A stretch of 64,000 nucleotides of DNA from Thermogladius sp023256015 (lineage in GTDB: Archaea; Thermoproteota; Thermoprotei_A; Sulfolobales; Desulfurococcaceae). The notes beneath the pieces are model-generated. The model made no database searches and was not told the origin of the DNA. It saw only the letters and a list, made by a program, of their open reading frames with translations. Made by a program: the position numbers and the translations under genes. Below, one piece after another: positions 7,501 through 16,025 of this stretch. Numbering within the stretch: position 1 is the first letter of the stretch; the number at the start of each line of letters is the position of its first letter. Location: contig NZ_CP151274.1 of assembly GCF_051131135.1 (NCBI RefSeq), positions 1,240,001 through 1,304,000 on the forward strand. The letters are read 5' to 3'.

Positions 7501-10500
7501 TCACCAACAATACTCTATCTTAATTCCCCCTCGCTTGAGATTCTCATGAGCGCTTTTTAGCTTGTTCAAGTCCTCTACTACGCCCTCTCCCTGCACTACT
7601 AGCTCTAAGCTCGTGAACTTCATGTCAGCAAATAGGCGCATAGCCGAGGAAATGGCCTTAGTCACGGTTTCGACGTCGTCTAGTGTCGCTTCCTCGAACT
7701 GAACAATGGCGCGTCTCTTGACTCCGGGGGTTTTCTTGTCGCGGGACTCTACTACAAGTAGCCCGTTTCTTACGAGCTTAACGCCGCGGACATTCGTTTT
7801 CAGCACTCCCAACAGGTTCAGTAGGGACATTGGCTCAACTTCACCGGAGACTTTGAGCTGTAACAGCTTCTCGCCTGGCTCATCTCTGCAGAGTAGCTCT
7901 CCTCTAACCACCAGCTTCAGCGAGGCTGTGCGTTGCAGGCCCCTGCTAGGAGCAGTAGCCTTAAGTGTAAAGACGTATTCACCTGGCTCTCGGGGGGCCT
8001 TGATAACCCACTCTGCCTCGAAGTCTGGCGTGCCCTTACTCGGCTTGACTTCGCCGCTCTGAGGCTCGATCACGACTTCCTCTGCAAAGCCACCAATGCT
8101 CCTGACGAGAATCCTGGCGGTAACCAGCTCCGGTAGCTCCGAGATCCTGAACTCCTGAATCGGTGGCTCGATCTTTAGGTCGAAGCCTCGCCTCTCCACG
8201 ACTTCGCGGGTCTTTACTTCAGAGTTAATGAACACTAATATGTAGTCCTCCGGGAACTTGCTTTTCAGCTCATAAATGGGGACTTCGCTACCATCGCGCA
8301 CTACTACGTAGTACCGCCTTTCTATGGTATCGCCTACCACTTTCTCTTCTACAGCGCTACTCAGCTCGCTTATCTGCCTCTCTGCCGCCTCTTCTTGCGG
8401 CAGTACGACGTCTGTATCCTTGATCTCGCCCAAGAGCTTCTCAGGGCGCTCTCCATCGATAGGCTTGAAGTAGACCCTACCCTCTCTCTCAATTCCAATT
8501 AAGAGCTTGCTTAATCCGTCTCTAATGGCATCTTTAATATAATTTGCACGAATCATTGGGAAGGCTGGATTCTCGAGGAAGGCGTTTACTACGTCTTGGA
8601 CGCTTATTTTCATTGTCCACTTCTGAGTACTCCCGCCACTAAAGTAGTACAATAGAGTCTTGAAGTCTGCTTCCTCCCGCTTAATGGCCTTACCTGCATC
8701 TATTAATGCTTTCTCAGCGAGTTCTACTAGGGTTCTGTCCGCTGGTGTCGTTACTCTGCGTACTCTCACGACATTAGTGCCCCTGTCCTTATCGACGTCG
8801 GGGTAGGCGATTAGGTTGAAGTAGCCAGCGACGAGGCTCTCGCGGAGGCTGTTCTCCAAGCCTTCTTTTAGGCTCCTCAGCTCCTCTCTGATGTACTTAA
8901 AAGACTTAGAGTCAACTTCCTTCTTGAGAGTTTCCATTAGTCGATCGCATGCCAAAACCTTCTTTGCTTTCTTTAGAATTTCGCGCCACGCATCGGCCTT
9001 GTTAGAGAGCAACACTGCTATGGAGTTTGCATACCTTCTCGGCGACTTCTGAGCGCCCGACTCCTTGTAGTACACCAAGTCATAGAGCACTCCCTCAGTG
9101 TATGCTCCTTCCTCTACCTCGGGAAGAGGCGGTGCGATTACTACTAGCATGTACTCCATTGGATCCCAATCCAAGAGCGCTGGCTCCTTGAGCACTACAG
9201 GTTTGGCTTTGAAGAGCACTGCTTCCGGCCATTCTCCCCTCTTCTCGCGCGGTTTTGCAAGCAGGCTCTCTAAGGTATTCATGACAAGGCTCAATGCCGT
9301 GAGATCGTCGATCGTCTCGGCTTCTTTCTCTACGCGCTCCCATACGTCGATCAGTCTCGTGACCCAGTATCGACCTTCTATTCCATAGAAGTGTGGCACC
9401 CTGTACTCAATATCGCCTGCTGCGAGCTTGTCCAGCAAGTCAGCCGCTACAGTTGGGTTTATATAGTACTGCTCGTACCTGAGCGGGTCGTACACTCCTG
9501 TCACGACCTCCTTTTTACTTGGAAACTCGTCTCTAGGCTCTAAGTGCGGGTCGTACACGTAGGTTCTTAAGAACGCGTATAAGACCAGCCTATACGCGAG
9601 GTCTCGAAGCGCCTCGGGATTGAGACCTCCCATAGGCGGTATTTCCCTTATCTTGTTGACGACTTTTGTAAGGACTAGATCGAATTTTGCGTAGCTTTCA
9701 GTGATTATTGCCGTTCTGATTTCCTCTACCCGTGGGTCTATGTCTGTGGGCATTACGAGCAGGACGTTTTCCCGCTTCTTGTACAGGTTTCTGAGGACTT
9801 TTCGCGCAATTCTGAGCGCGTCTCTAGTTTTCTGCAGGTTCCTGTTCCTCTCGACGAGCTCCTGCAGGGTCACTATAAAGAGCGGATGGAATGGATAGGA
9901 CTTTTCGAGCTCCTCGGATTTGTCCTCGACAAACTGCTGGTACTCCACGGCAAGGCTTCTCAGCCTCTTGGTGGCGAGGTGCGCCCCCTCCTCTTTTACT
10001 TCGCTGAAGAGCCTCTTTCTCAATACGCCTGCGAAGTCCGTGCTCGTGGCTATGGGCCTCTCTACTCTAATGGCGACTCTAGTCACTTCTCTCTCAACTC
10101 GCCTAACGAAGTCCTCGTAGCCTACCTCGCTCTCTAAGCCTCTCTCGGTCGGCTCGGCAGGCAGGCTCATCACAACTACGACGCCGGCCTCCTTTACGCA
10201 CTCGGAGAGCATTCTCAGAAATATCACAACCTGCTCTGCGTACTTGGCAAACGCGTCGGTGGCTCTAAACCTGTTGTAGTATGGCCCGAGCTCGTCTATG
10301 AGCACTAGAACCCTCTCGCCGGATAATACTTCGAGCAACTTGCTCTTCTCGGGCGATACCAACTTCTCGTCGTAGTACCTGATCTTCTCGTACTTGTCGC
10401 GCCCGATTTTCAAAGCCAGGTAGCCCCAGAGCGTCCTGACCTCCACATCGCCTTCTTTGAGCTCCTCGCCGGGGATGGGCGAGGGCGCTGTTTCGCGGCT

Positions 10501-10908
10501 TGTTCCATCAATTACAACCACGTGCACGCCCCTCAGCGCTTCGCTCAGCTGCTTCACCCTCTCGGTCCCCTCGACCTCGGCTACTACACGAGTGAACTCT
10601 GGGCTACCAGGGTTCCTGGCTAGGTGGTAGAGCAGTACCATTGAGTGGGTCTTGCCGCCACCGAAAGCCGAGGGGAGCACGATGAGCCTGCCGCTTCCCG
10701 AGGCGAGTGCTTCAAGAACCTCTCTCAGCAACCCCTTCATAGAGTCTGTTAAGTGCGTGCTCTCCACGAACTTCTTTGAATCAACGTATATCTCGGGTGC
10801 ACTGCCTAGCACTACTTCAGATAACGAGGGCGCCACCTTGTCGTCTAGGGACCTGTCGAACACGTCTTCCCTGATGCTCGCGTACTTCCACAAGCCCACT
10901 TCACTCAT
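7501..10908 (-). CDS. DUF499 P-loop ATPase (BrxC/PglY-like)
   Basis: A 1135-residue P-loop protein. Walker A is AFGGGKTHS near residues 81-89 and Walker B is VLVLIDELG near residue 200. The sequence around Walker A (LIVLPSAFGGGKTHSMVLLY) is characteristic of DUF499/COG1483 proteins, which include PglY/BrxC of BREX systems. The C-terminal 300 residues are beta-rich, with an immunoglobulin-like stretch around 970-1040. The gene starts inside the last codons of the methylase gene (4-base overlap) and is followed by the 137-residue gene after 12 bases. In BREX this ATPase is an essential large component of a DNA-scanning complex. That role is inferred here from the same partners (DUF1156 methylase, SNF2 helicase). 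Confidence 0.9.
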   Translation of the reverse strand: MSEVGLWKYASIREDVFDRSLDDKVAPSLSEVVLGSAPEIYVDSKKFVESTHLTDSMKGLLREVLEALASGSGRLIVLPSAFGGGKTHSMVLLYHLARNPGSPEFTRVVAEVEGTERVKQLSEALRGVHVVVIDGTSRETAPSPIPGEELKEGDVEVRTLWGYLALKIGRDKYEKIRYYDEKLVSPEKSKLLEVLSGERVLVLIDELGPYYNRFRATDAFAKYAEQVVIFLRMLSECVKEAGVVVVMSLPAEPTERGLESEVGYEDFVRRVEREVTRVAIRVERPIATSTDFAGVLRKRLFSEVKEEGAHLATKRLRSLAVEYQQFVEDKSEELEKSYPFHPLFIVTLQELVERNRNLQKTRDALRIARKVLRNLYKKRENVLLVMPTDIDPRVEEIRTAIITESYAKFDLVLTKVVNKIREIPPMGGLNPEALRDLAYRLVLYAFLRTYVYDPHLEPRDEFPSKKEVVTGVYDPLRYEQYYINPTVAADLLDKLAAGDIEYRVPHFYGIEGRYWVTRLIDVWERVEKEAETIDDLTALSLVMNTLESLLAKPREKRGEWPEAVLFKAKPVVLKEPALLDWDPMEYMLVVIAPPLPEVEEGAYTEGVLYDLVYYKESGAQKSPRRYANSIAVLLSNKADAWREILKKAKKVLACDRLMETLKKEVDSKSFKYIREELRSLKEGLENSLRESLVAGYFNLIAYPDVDKDRGTNVVRVRRVTTPADRTLVELAEKALIDAGKAIKREEADFKTLLYYFSGGSTQKWTMKISVQDVVNAFLENPAFPMIRANYIKDAIRDGLSKLLIGIEREGRVYFKPIDGERPEKLLGEIKDTDVVLPQEEAAERQISELSSAVEEKVVGDTIERRYYVVVRDGSEVPIYELKSKFPEDYILVFINSEVKTREVVERRGFDLKIEPPIQEFRISELPELVTARILVRSIGGFAEEVVIEPQSGEVKPSKGTPDFEAEWVIKAPREPGEYVFTLKATAPSRGLQRTASLKLVVRGELLCRDEPGEKLLQLKVSGEVEPMSLLNLLGVLKTNVRGVKLVRNGLLVVESRDKKTPGVKRRAIVQFEEATLDDVETVTKAISSAMRLFADMKFTSLELVVQGEGVVEDLNKLKSAHENLKRGGIKIEYCW

Positions 10909-13763
10909 TTCGAGTCACCTCTTTCAAGCCCCAGGAGCCCCAGGTGGTGGAGCACACGCATGCAGCTCACCCTCTCTGGATCTCCCTCGGGCAGGACGGC
11001 GTAGAGCACGCGTGCCAGGTTTATTGCATCATATACTTTGGGAACCCTCGCTTTAAGCTCTTCAACGAGCTTCTTGAACTGCTCACTGGTCAGCTGCAGG
11101 GCCTTCATCTCGAGATAGTGCAAAACGTCCACTGGTGTCTTGAAGCTGTCCGGCTTAGACGGGTCTACCCTCTTCTCTGAGAGTAGGACCTCAAGGGCCC
11201 TCGCAATGCCAGAAGCTGTGGGCTCAGCCGGCTCGGGCTCGAAAAGCTCGAGCTCTTCTTTGACCTTCTTCAGTATCCCGCTGGCAACCAAGTTATCTAC
11301 CCTCAGGCCGCCGAATACTCCAAGCAGAGACGCGTAAGTCCTGTCCACCCTGCCCCTCTTGAACCCCTTCTTCTCGACCTTACCTCCTTCAGCCCTCGTG
11401 GTGACCTTCAGCGCGAGGTACGATGACGAGTAGGGGTCTAGGGGTCTCTCGAGCCCGGCGTGCTTGAAGATGCCCTCGACCAGGCCCCTCAGCGCTAGTG
11501 GAAATATTTCTTGCTGGACTAGCTCGTGTGTTTCTCTTTCGGGTACTAGTTTAGAAGATGTGAAAACACTCAGCACAGCGCTCAGAGACCTCAGGAACAA
11601 GTTAATGTCCGGTGTAGCGCCGCCTTTTACGGCTTCTTCAACGGCCTTCGCGGCCTCTTCAAGGGCTCTCCGCCTGGCCTCGGATACGTGCATTAGCCTC
11701 TGCTCGCCCTGCGGCTTCCTCCAGGCTACCACGACCGAGGCGTCGAGGGCCACCTTGCCGCGCGCCGTGACCCTCTGCTCGCTCTCGGTCGCCAGGGCGA
11801 ACGCCGCCGTGACCATCAAGCCAGCTTTTTTCCAGCCCGCCTCCAAGAGGGCCGCCCACGCCTCGGGACTAGTGTGCGCGTAGTACGTGACTACGAGCCC
11901 ATCGTCCTTGAGCAGGCGCGAGATCGCGGCAAAGGCCCTGCCGAGCTTGTCGACGAAGTCGGCGTCAGAGCCGGCTTCGACCCCGTTTAGCTCCTTGAAG
12001 AACCTGGCCCTACCCTCGCTGACGCTGACCTCTAGGGGGGCGAACTTCTCCCACTGAGTCCTCACCTCGACGTAGCTCTTGCACTCCTCGTCAAGGCACT
12101 CAAAGAAGGCCTCCCTGTCGAACCTCGGCTTCAGAGCACCGGCATCAACATCGCTCAAGGCCCTCTTGAGCCACACGTAGTAGAAGTCGCTGAGCTCGGC
12201 ATACGCAACGTCGTCCCTGTAAGGCGGGTCCGTGACGATCAAATCAAACCTCTCGCCCTCAAGCTTACCTAAGACGGTGGCATCGTCGAGCAGAACCCTA
12301 ACCCTACTAGGACTACCACTAACAGCAGAGACGAGATAAGACAAACCATCAATAGAATTTTCTAGGTTTCTTGACCATGTTCCGGTAAATTGAGCAGATA
12401 ATAAACTATCAGCCCAATTCCATGTCATGGCTATACCTCTTACTGAAAAACTTTCCTCAAATTTTAACCATCCAGGATTCCATCTATTGACAATTGAGTT
12501 AAAATCGGCATATTTGATTAACGCTATTGCCAGGTATGTTGTCACTGCTTCCGCGTACTTGTGTGCTTTCTCTCTGTCCCAGCCTTCTCTCAGCTTCTCC
12601 TCCTCGACCCTCCTCCCGGCCTCCCTGACCAGCTTGACGAGCTTGACCAGGGTTAGGAGCTGGCGCGGGTTGAAGAGCTGATGCCATTTGTCTATGATAT
12701 GAACTGGGAATCTCAGCCCACCTCCTATGTTTCCGTATGGTGGTATTGGCTCTGTCGGTATGTCTGGGTCTCCCCACATCTGCCTCAGCTTCACAAGCGC
12801 CCTCCACAGCTTATCGTCGTCCTGAGCTGTCGCGGGCTCGAACTCCAAGTCCTTGCCGGCTACCTTTACTTTAACCAGTAGCCTCGGCCTCGCCTTGCTC
12901 TTCTTCAAGTCTTCTAGCGTAATCTCGCCGTTGAGGTACTTCTCTAGCGCCTGGTTCCAGCTCCTCAGGGCCTCCTTCACATACCACTGGTCTCCTCTAC
13001 CCGGCATAACCCTGTTGCAGTGCAGGCACCTGGCCACCTGGCTTCTCGCGTCTATGTTGGCTTCCGGGACCCTGTAGGAGCCCCTGGTGGTCTTGACGGT
13101 GCCCTCGGAGACCTCGGCGGCTATCGTCTTCGAGCCCAGCTCCTTGTTCAGGTCTACTACCCTCACTTCAACGCGGTCTCCCACGGCTACCGGCTCCATC
13201 CAGGCGAGCCTGGTGTAGCGCCCCGTACTGGAGTCCCTTACTCTCGCCAGCCACCAGTTGCCCACTAGCGGCGTGTACCTGCCGCAGAAGGGGCACTCGA
13301 CTTCCCAGGTCCCGATGTAGACTGCGGCGTCCTCGTCGTACAGCTCCTTGATGTCGGGGTCCTCCCTCAGCTCCTTGACGACCCACTCCCCCCACTTCTT
13401 GGCGTCCTCCACTAGCTCTCTTGCGAGCCCCTCGTCCACGGCCCACTTCGGTATCTCGAGAACCGCCTTCAGGAAGACGTACGCTGACGGCAGGAGCTCC
13501 ACGGCCACTACTTCGCCAACCCCCAGCCTCACGGCCTCGAGGGGTATCGAGCCGAAGCCTGCGAAGGGGTCCAGTAGCTTGACCTTGAGAAACCTCTCCC
13601 TGAGGCCTTGCGGGACGCGGGGGTTCACGCGGTGGGGGACCTTCTCCGAGTCCAGGCCCGTGACCCTGTAGAAGTCGGCTACGCTCGCCTCCGGGCCTAG
13701 TAGTGCTGCGGCGACGATGCTCCTGGCGCCGATCAGGGGCTTCCTAGTCCACCAGAAGACCAT
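10905..13763 (-). CDS. DUF1156 adenine-specific DNA methylase with Zn ribbons (PglXI-like)
   Basis: N6-adenine DNA methyltransferase family (COG1743). Motif I is LLDPFAGFGSIPLEA near residues 63-77 and motif IV is TDPPYRDDVAY near residue 515. Two CxxC pairs near residues 155 (CPFC) and 250 (CLHC) form the Zn ribbon typical of the family. The ATG at 13763 begins at MVFWWTRKPL, but the frame stays open upstream and reads DEESAREKTGGGRPEFWE directly before it. That is the conserved N-terminal signature of this family, so the protein probably starts near 13856 or 13886, where only CTG codons are available. No ATG, GTG or TTG exists in frame back to the stop near 14030. First gene of the module; it donates the self-marking methyl group if the system works like BREX. 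An AT-rich patch lies inside (about 12361-12540). Confidence 0.9.
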   Translation of the reverse strand: MVFWWTRKPLIGARSIVAAALLGPEASVADFYRVTGLDSEKVPHRVNPRVPQGLRERFLKVKLLDPFAGFGSIPLEAVRLGVGEVVAVELLPSAYVFLKAVLEIPKWAVDEGLARELVEDAKKWGEWVVKELREDPDIKELYDEDAAVYIGTWEVECPFCGRYTPLVGNWWLARVRDSSTGRYTRLAWMEPVAVGDRVEVRVVDLNKELGSKTIAAEVSEGTVKTTRGSYRVPEANIDARSQVARCLHCNRVMPGRGDQWYVKEALRSWNQALEKYLNGEITLEDLKKSKARPRLLVKVKVAGKDLEFEPATAQDDDKLWRALVKLRQMWGDPDIPTEPIPPYGNIGGGLRFPVHIIDKWHQLFNPRQLLTLVKLVKLVREAGRRVEEEKLREGWDREKAHKYAEAVTTYLAIALIKYADFNSIVNRWNPGWLKFEESFSVRGIAMTWNWADSLLSAQFTGTWSRNLENSIDGLSYLVSAVSGSPSRVRVLLDDATVLGKLEGERFDLIVTDPPYRDDVAYAELSDFYYVWLKRALSDVDAGALKPRFDREAFFECLDEECKSYVEVRTQWEKFAPLEVSVSEGRARFFKELNGVEAGSDADFVDKLGRAFAAISRLLKDDGLVVTYYAHTSPEAWAALLEAGWKKAGLMVTAAFALATESEQRVTARGKVALDASVVVAWRKPQGEQRLMHVSEARRRALEEAAKAVEEAVKGGATPDINLFLRSLSAVLSVFTSSKLVPERETHELVQQEIFPLALRGLVEGIFKHAGLERPLDPYSSSYLALKVTTRAEGGKVEKKGFKRGRVDRTYASLLGVFGGLRVDNLVASGILKKVKEELELFEPEPAEPTASGIARALEVLLSEKRVDPSKPDSFKTPVDVLHYLEMKALQLTSEQFKKLVEELKARVPKVYDAINLARVLYAVLPEGDPERVSCMRVLHHLGLLGLERGDSK

Positions 13764-14363
13764 CTCCCAGAACTCCGGCCTGCCGCCACCCGTTTTCTCC
13801 CGAGCGGACTCCTCGTCAACAACAGCGCTTACTGCTGCAAAACGCGCTGATTCCAGGAAAGAAAGAGGAGCGTTGCCCGAGGTCAGGTGTACCCCCGCGT
13901 AATATTTGAGAGGGGTGCGGTAATAAGGCTTACGCGAGAGCCAAAAGGTCTTGGCGATCCGCCGAGCAAGGCTAGGCCGAGCCGGAGTAATGTGGGCCTG
14001 CCGGTCATCGCGGCGAGCCTCACTTCAACACCGTCCCTGCTCTTTCTGAGCAGTACTTCGGCGAACCCTCTGAGAGAAATCAAGAGGGGGCGGAGACCCT
14101 GCTCGCGTCTCGAACAAGCTCGAGGACGAGACCTCCCCGGCGCTCATGTCATGGAATAATCTTGAGCAGGGGCAAGCGAGCCACCGCCACACGTGGACAG
14201 CCCCGGTAGTCTGGACAGTACTCGAAGCCCAGGTAATCAAGAGGTGAAGCCGAGAACTCCGCATTTGTCCCTTGTCATCTACAACAGGGTTAACGGTGTC
14301 TTGGGTTCCGGCGTCGCCAGCTGGCAAAAGACTATAAGCTCGCTTTTCAATTTGCACTACTAG
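13764..14363. other. Divergent intergenic region holding the methylase N-terminal extension
   Basis: The first 100-120 bases are coding for the conserved methylase N-terminus (see the methylase entry). A TATA-like AAATATTA on the - strand at 13900-13908 would place a transcript start near 13880. Between 13883 and 14083 a - strand frame of 66 residues (MISLRGFAEVLLRKSRDG...) ends exactly where the CTG 13886 lies. It might be a small upstream gene or chance. The right end carries the promoter of the + strand gene at 14364: a TATA-like ACTATAAG lies about 30 bases before its ATG. Confidence 0.35.
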
Positions 14364-14789
14364 ATGGCGGGGGTTTGGTTGGCTGGGGCGGGAAGGTACG
14401 GCTGTATCGTGTTAACAACCCGAGAGTGGTTTGACAAGTGCCTCGACGCCCGTTGCGAAGTTTTTCAATTTCCTCCCGGCAGTCAACCTCCAGGGATTAA
14501 CAATCTTACTGAGGGTAGCGTGTGTCTAGTGCTGGCGAAACCATCGCTAGGAAGTCCTAGGAGCGAGTGGGAATTCCTCGGGGAGTTCACAGTTGAAAAG
14601 GTTGCCCGCGTCGATGCCGGCGAGTTCGAAGAAAAGTACCGTGCGCGTGCCGTTGAAGTTGGCGAAGCACCCTTCCCGAGAAATGGAGAGTCGACCTGGG
14701 TCATACAGTTCAGCGGGCTAACTGCGTATGAAAGGCCTGTAAAGCTGGGAGAGTGTAGCGACATCGGCCACAGGGGAGGAGACCTCTAA
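14364..14789 (+). CDS. EVE/PUA-like domain, 5' half of a frameshifted gene
   Basis: The 141 residues look like a PUA-superfamily domain of EVE type: a strand-rich fold with GCIVLTTREWFDKCL near the N-terminus, NLTEGSVCLVLAKP in the middle (the typical 'GD..vfY' position) and FLGEFTVEKVARVD. EVE domains read modified bases in DNA or RNA (family knowledge). The frame ends at TAA 14787-14789, but the -1 frame continues without a break into the nuclease-like half. The two were evidently one gene of about 330 residues. The junction lies between 14759 and 14787, where a GGGG run at 14773-14776 is the likely slip or indel site. The ATG is leaderless or nearly so, with TATA about 30 bases upstream. 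It sits divergent to the methylase operon. Confidence 0.65.
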   Translation: MAGVWLAGAGRYGCIVLTTREWFDKCLDARCEVFQFPPGSQPPGINNLTEGSVCLVLAKPSLGSPRSEWEFLGEFTVEKVARVDAGEFEEKYRARAVEVGEAPFPRNGESTWVIQFSGLTAYERPVKLGECSDIGHRGGDL

Positions 14790-15355
14790 GTGAGTGGCAA
14801 ATACACGGCTTCACGCTCATAAGACCCGGGATCATCGATACTATTATCAATGGCATAAGAGACAAGGCGGCGGGTGTTCTCGTCGCCACTGCTAGATTTG
14901 ACGTGGAGTCTCCGCGAGAAAGAGGCTACACCTCCGAGACCCCGAGTCATCGCAGGCTTGTGGAAATGATTCGCGACATAGGGGAGTGGCTGGGCTTCGT
15001 AGTTGAGGTAAATGAGGAGACGCCTGATAAGGCCTATAAACTGGATGTTACCTGGAGAGACGCCCCCGGGCACGCTCCACTCAAGGCTTTCGAAGTAGAC
15101 GTCAAGGGAAACGTCGACATGGCGCTGGCCAGGTTGGCGCACGCAAAGGATATTTGGAACTGCGAGCAACTGTACCTAGTCGTAAGCGACGTGGCCAAAG
15201 CCTCAAGAGTCATGAACCTCGTCGAGCCGCGCCTTAGGGGCTCCTTTGCGAAGATAAAAGACAGGCTCACCGTGTTGGGCTACGAGGACATAGTAAACCT
15301 CCACAGTAGTCTGAAGACATGGCAAGACCTCATTAAGAAGCTGTCGAAGAGGTGA
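14774..15355 (+). pseudogene. PD-(D/E)xK-like domain, 3' half of the frameshifted EVE gene
   Basis: In the -1 frame relative to the upstream half the sequence reads PLSEWQIHGFTLIRPGIID, then a helix, and from a GTG at 14903 MESPRERGY and on. The core has KLDVTWRD and, 13 residues later, AFEVDVKGN, the D...ExK-like pattern of a restriction-type nuclease, followed by helix ALARLAHAKDIW and strand LYLVVSDV. If the two halves are joined, the product would be a modification-reading domain fused to a nuclease, the layout of type IV restriction enzymes (inference). As it stands the gene is broken, unless ribosomes slip at the GGGG, or translation restarts at GTG 14903 and the halves assemble. No other stops interrupt it, so the lesion is recent or is a sequence error. 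Confidence 0.6.
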
Positions 15356-15649
15356 GGCGAGACATTCACATAAAAGCCGATCACTCTCCGCATAACACAT
15401 AGCTTCATAGAGAGACCTAGCTAGAGCAATCGCCAAATTGGCTCGTCTGTAGGGGCGGAATAGTTGTGTTTACTTTCTTGAATGGTCGAGCGCGTCCCCT
15501 TCTGTAGGCCCTTTGCTCTCTCCGTATGTGTAGACTGTCCCGAACGGCGTTACGCAGGACCTGGGCGTCCAAGCGTAGTCTCTGAGGTCTGCCACTCCGG
15601 GCTTCTCTGTCCTCCCGTGAGAGTACTCCAAGGCATGGGGTGGACCGCG

Positions 15650-15960
15650 CTAGCTGGCCCCTGCTCTCAGCAGCCCTAGGGGGTTTAGCACGGCGCCTAT
15701 GTCGCACAGCACCACTGCCATAGCGCCTAGTTCCGGCCTCAGAGAGGCGCCGTAGCTACACAGCGCTCCGGCTGCAAGGGGTGGTAGGGCGACGTTGTAC
15801 ACGAACGCCTACGCGTGGTCCTCCGCTAACCTCGCCTCCACTTTTTCGCCTAGCTCCACGACGAGGGTGAGGTCCGCGGCCACGACCAGACCTTGACCCT
15901 TGTGGAGGTCACCCTGTTCATCCTGCGCGGGGTCCCGACCCTCCTCAACCAGCTGCTTCA
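15650..15960 (-). pseudogene. C-terminal remnant of a P-type metal-transporting ATPase
   Basis: On the - strand one frame reads AFVYNVALPPLAAG, then about 15 residues, ELGAMAVVLCDIGAVLNPLG, and ends at TAG 15652. This is the last two membrane helices of P1B-type (Cu/heavy metal) ATPases, whose usual signature is F(A)YN...PLAAG...ALAMALSSVSVVLNALRL. Upstream, in the same frame, VVELGEKVEARLAEDHA is followed by an in-frame TAG just where the family has a Trp (LFWAFVYN). Everything N-terminal to about 15960 is missing or unrecognisable, including the ATP-binding domain. It is a truncated, stop-containing relic. The 290 bases between it and the gene ending at 15355 hold no feature I can support. 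Confidence 0.7.
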
Positions 15961-15984
15961 CCCTCGGGGTGGGTCCCTGTAACG

Positions 15985-16016
15985 CTTAAAAGGCTGTAAT
16001 CTTGTAATACTGTAAT
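15985..16016 (+). promoter_or_regulatory. Promoter with triple TGTAAT operator-like repeat
   Basis: A TATA-like GCTTAAAAGG (about 15985-15993) is followed by three copies of TGTAAT at 15995-16000, 16003-16008 and 16011-16016, at an exact 8-base period, ending 10 bases before the ATG at 16026. The repeats cover the expected transcription start. Arrays of short direct repeats are typical operators of ribbon-helix-helix dimers. The gene downstream encodes such a domain, so autoregulation is likely (inference). Confidence 0.55.
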
Positions 16017-16025
16017 GGGGTAAAC

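Noticed and set aside
4155..13886. Calling the module a complete BREX or DISARM system
   Set aside because: No PglZ phosphatase, BrxA or BrxB was found, and the DISARM hallmark DUF1998 (DrmB) gene is also absent.
13887..14159. 90-codon + strand frame between methylase and EVE genes
   Set aside because: It overlaps the conserved methylase N-terminal extension on the other strand and has a low-complexity Ser/Arg composition.
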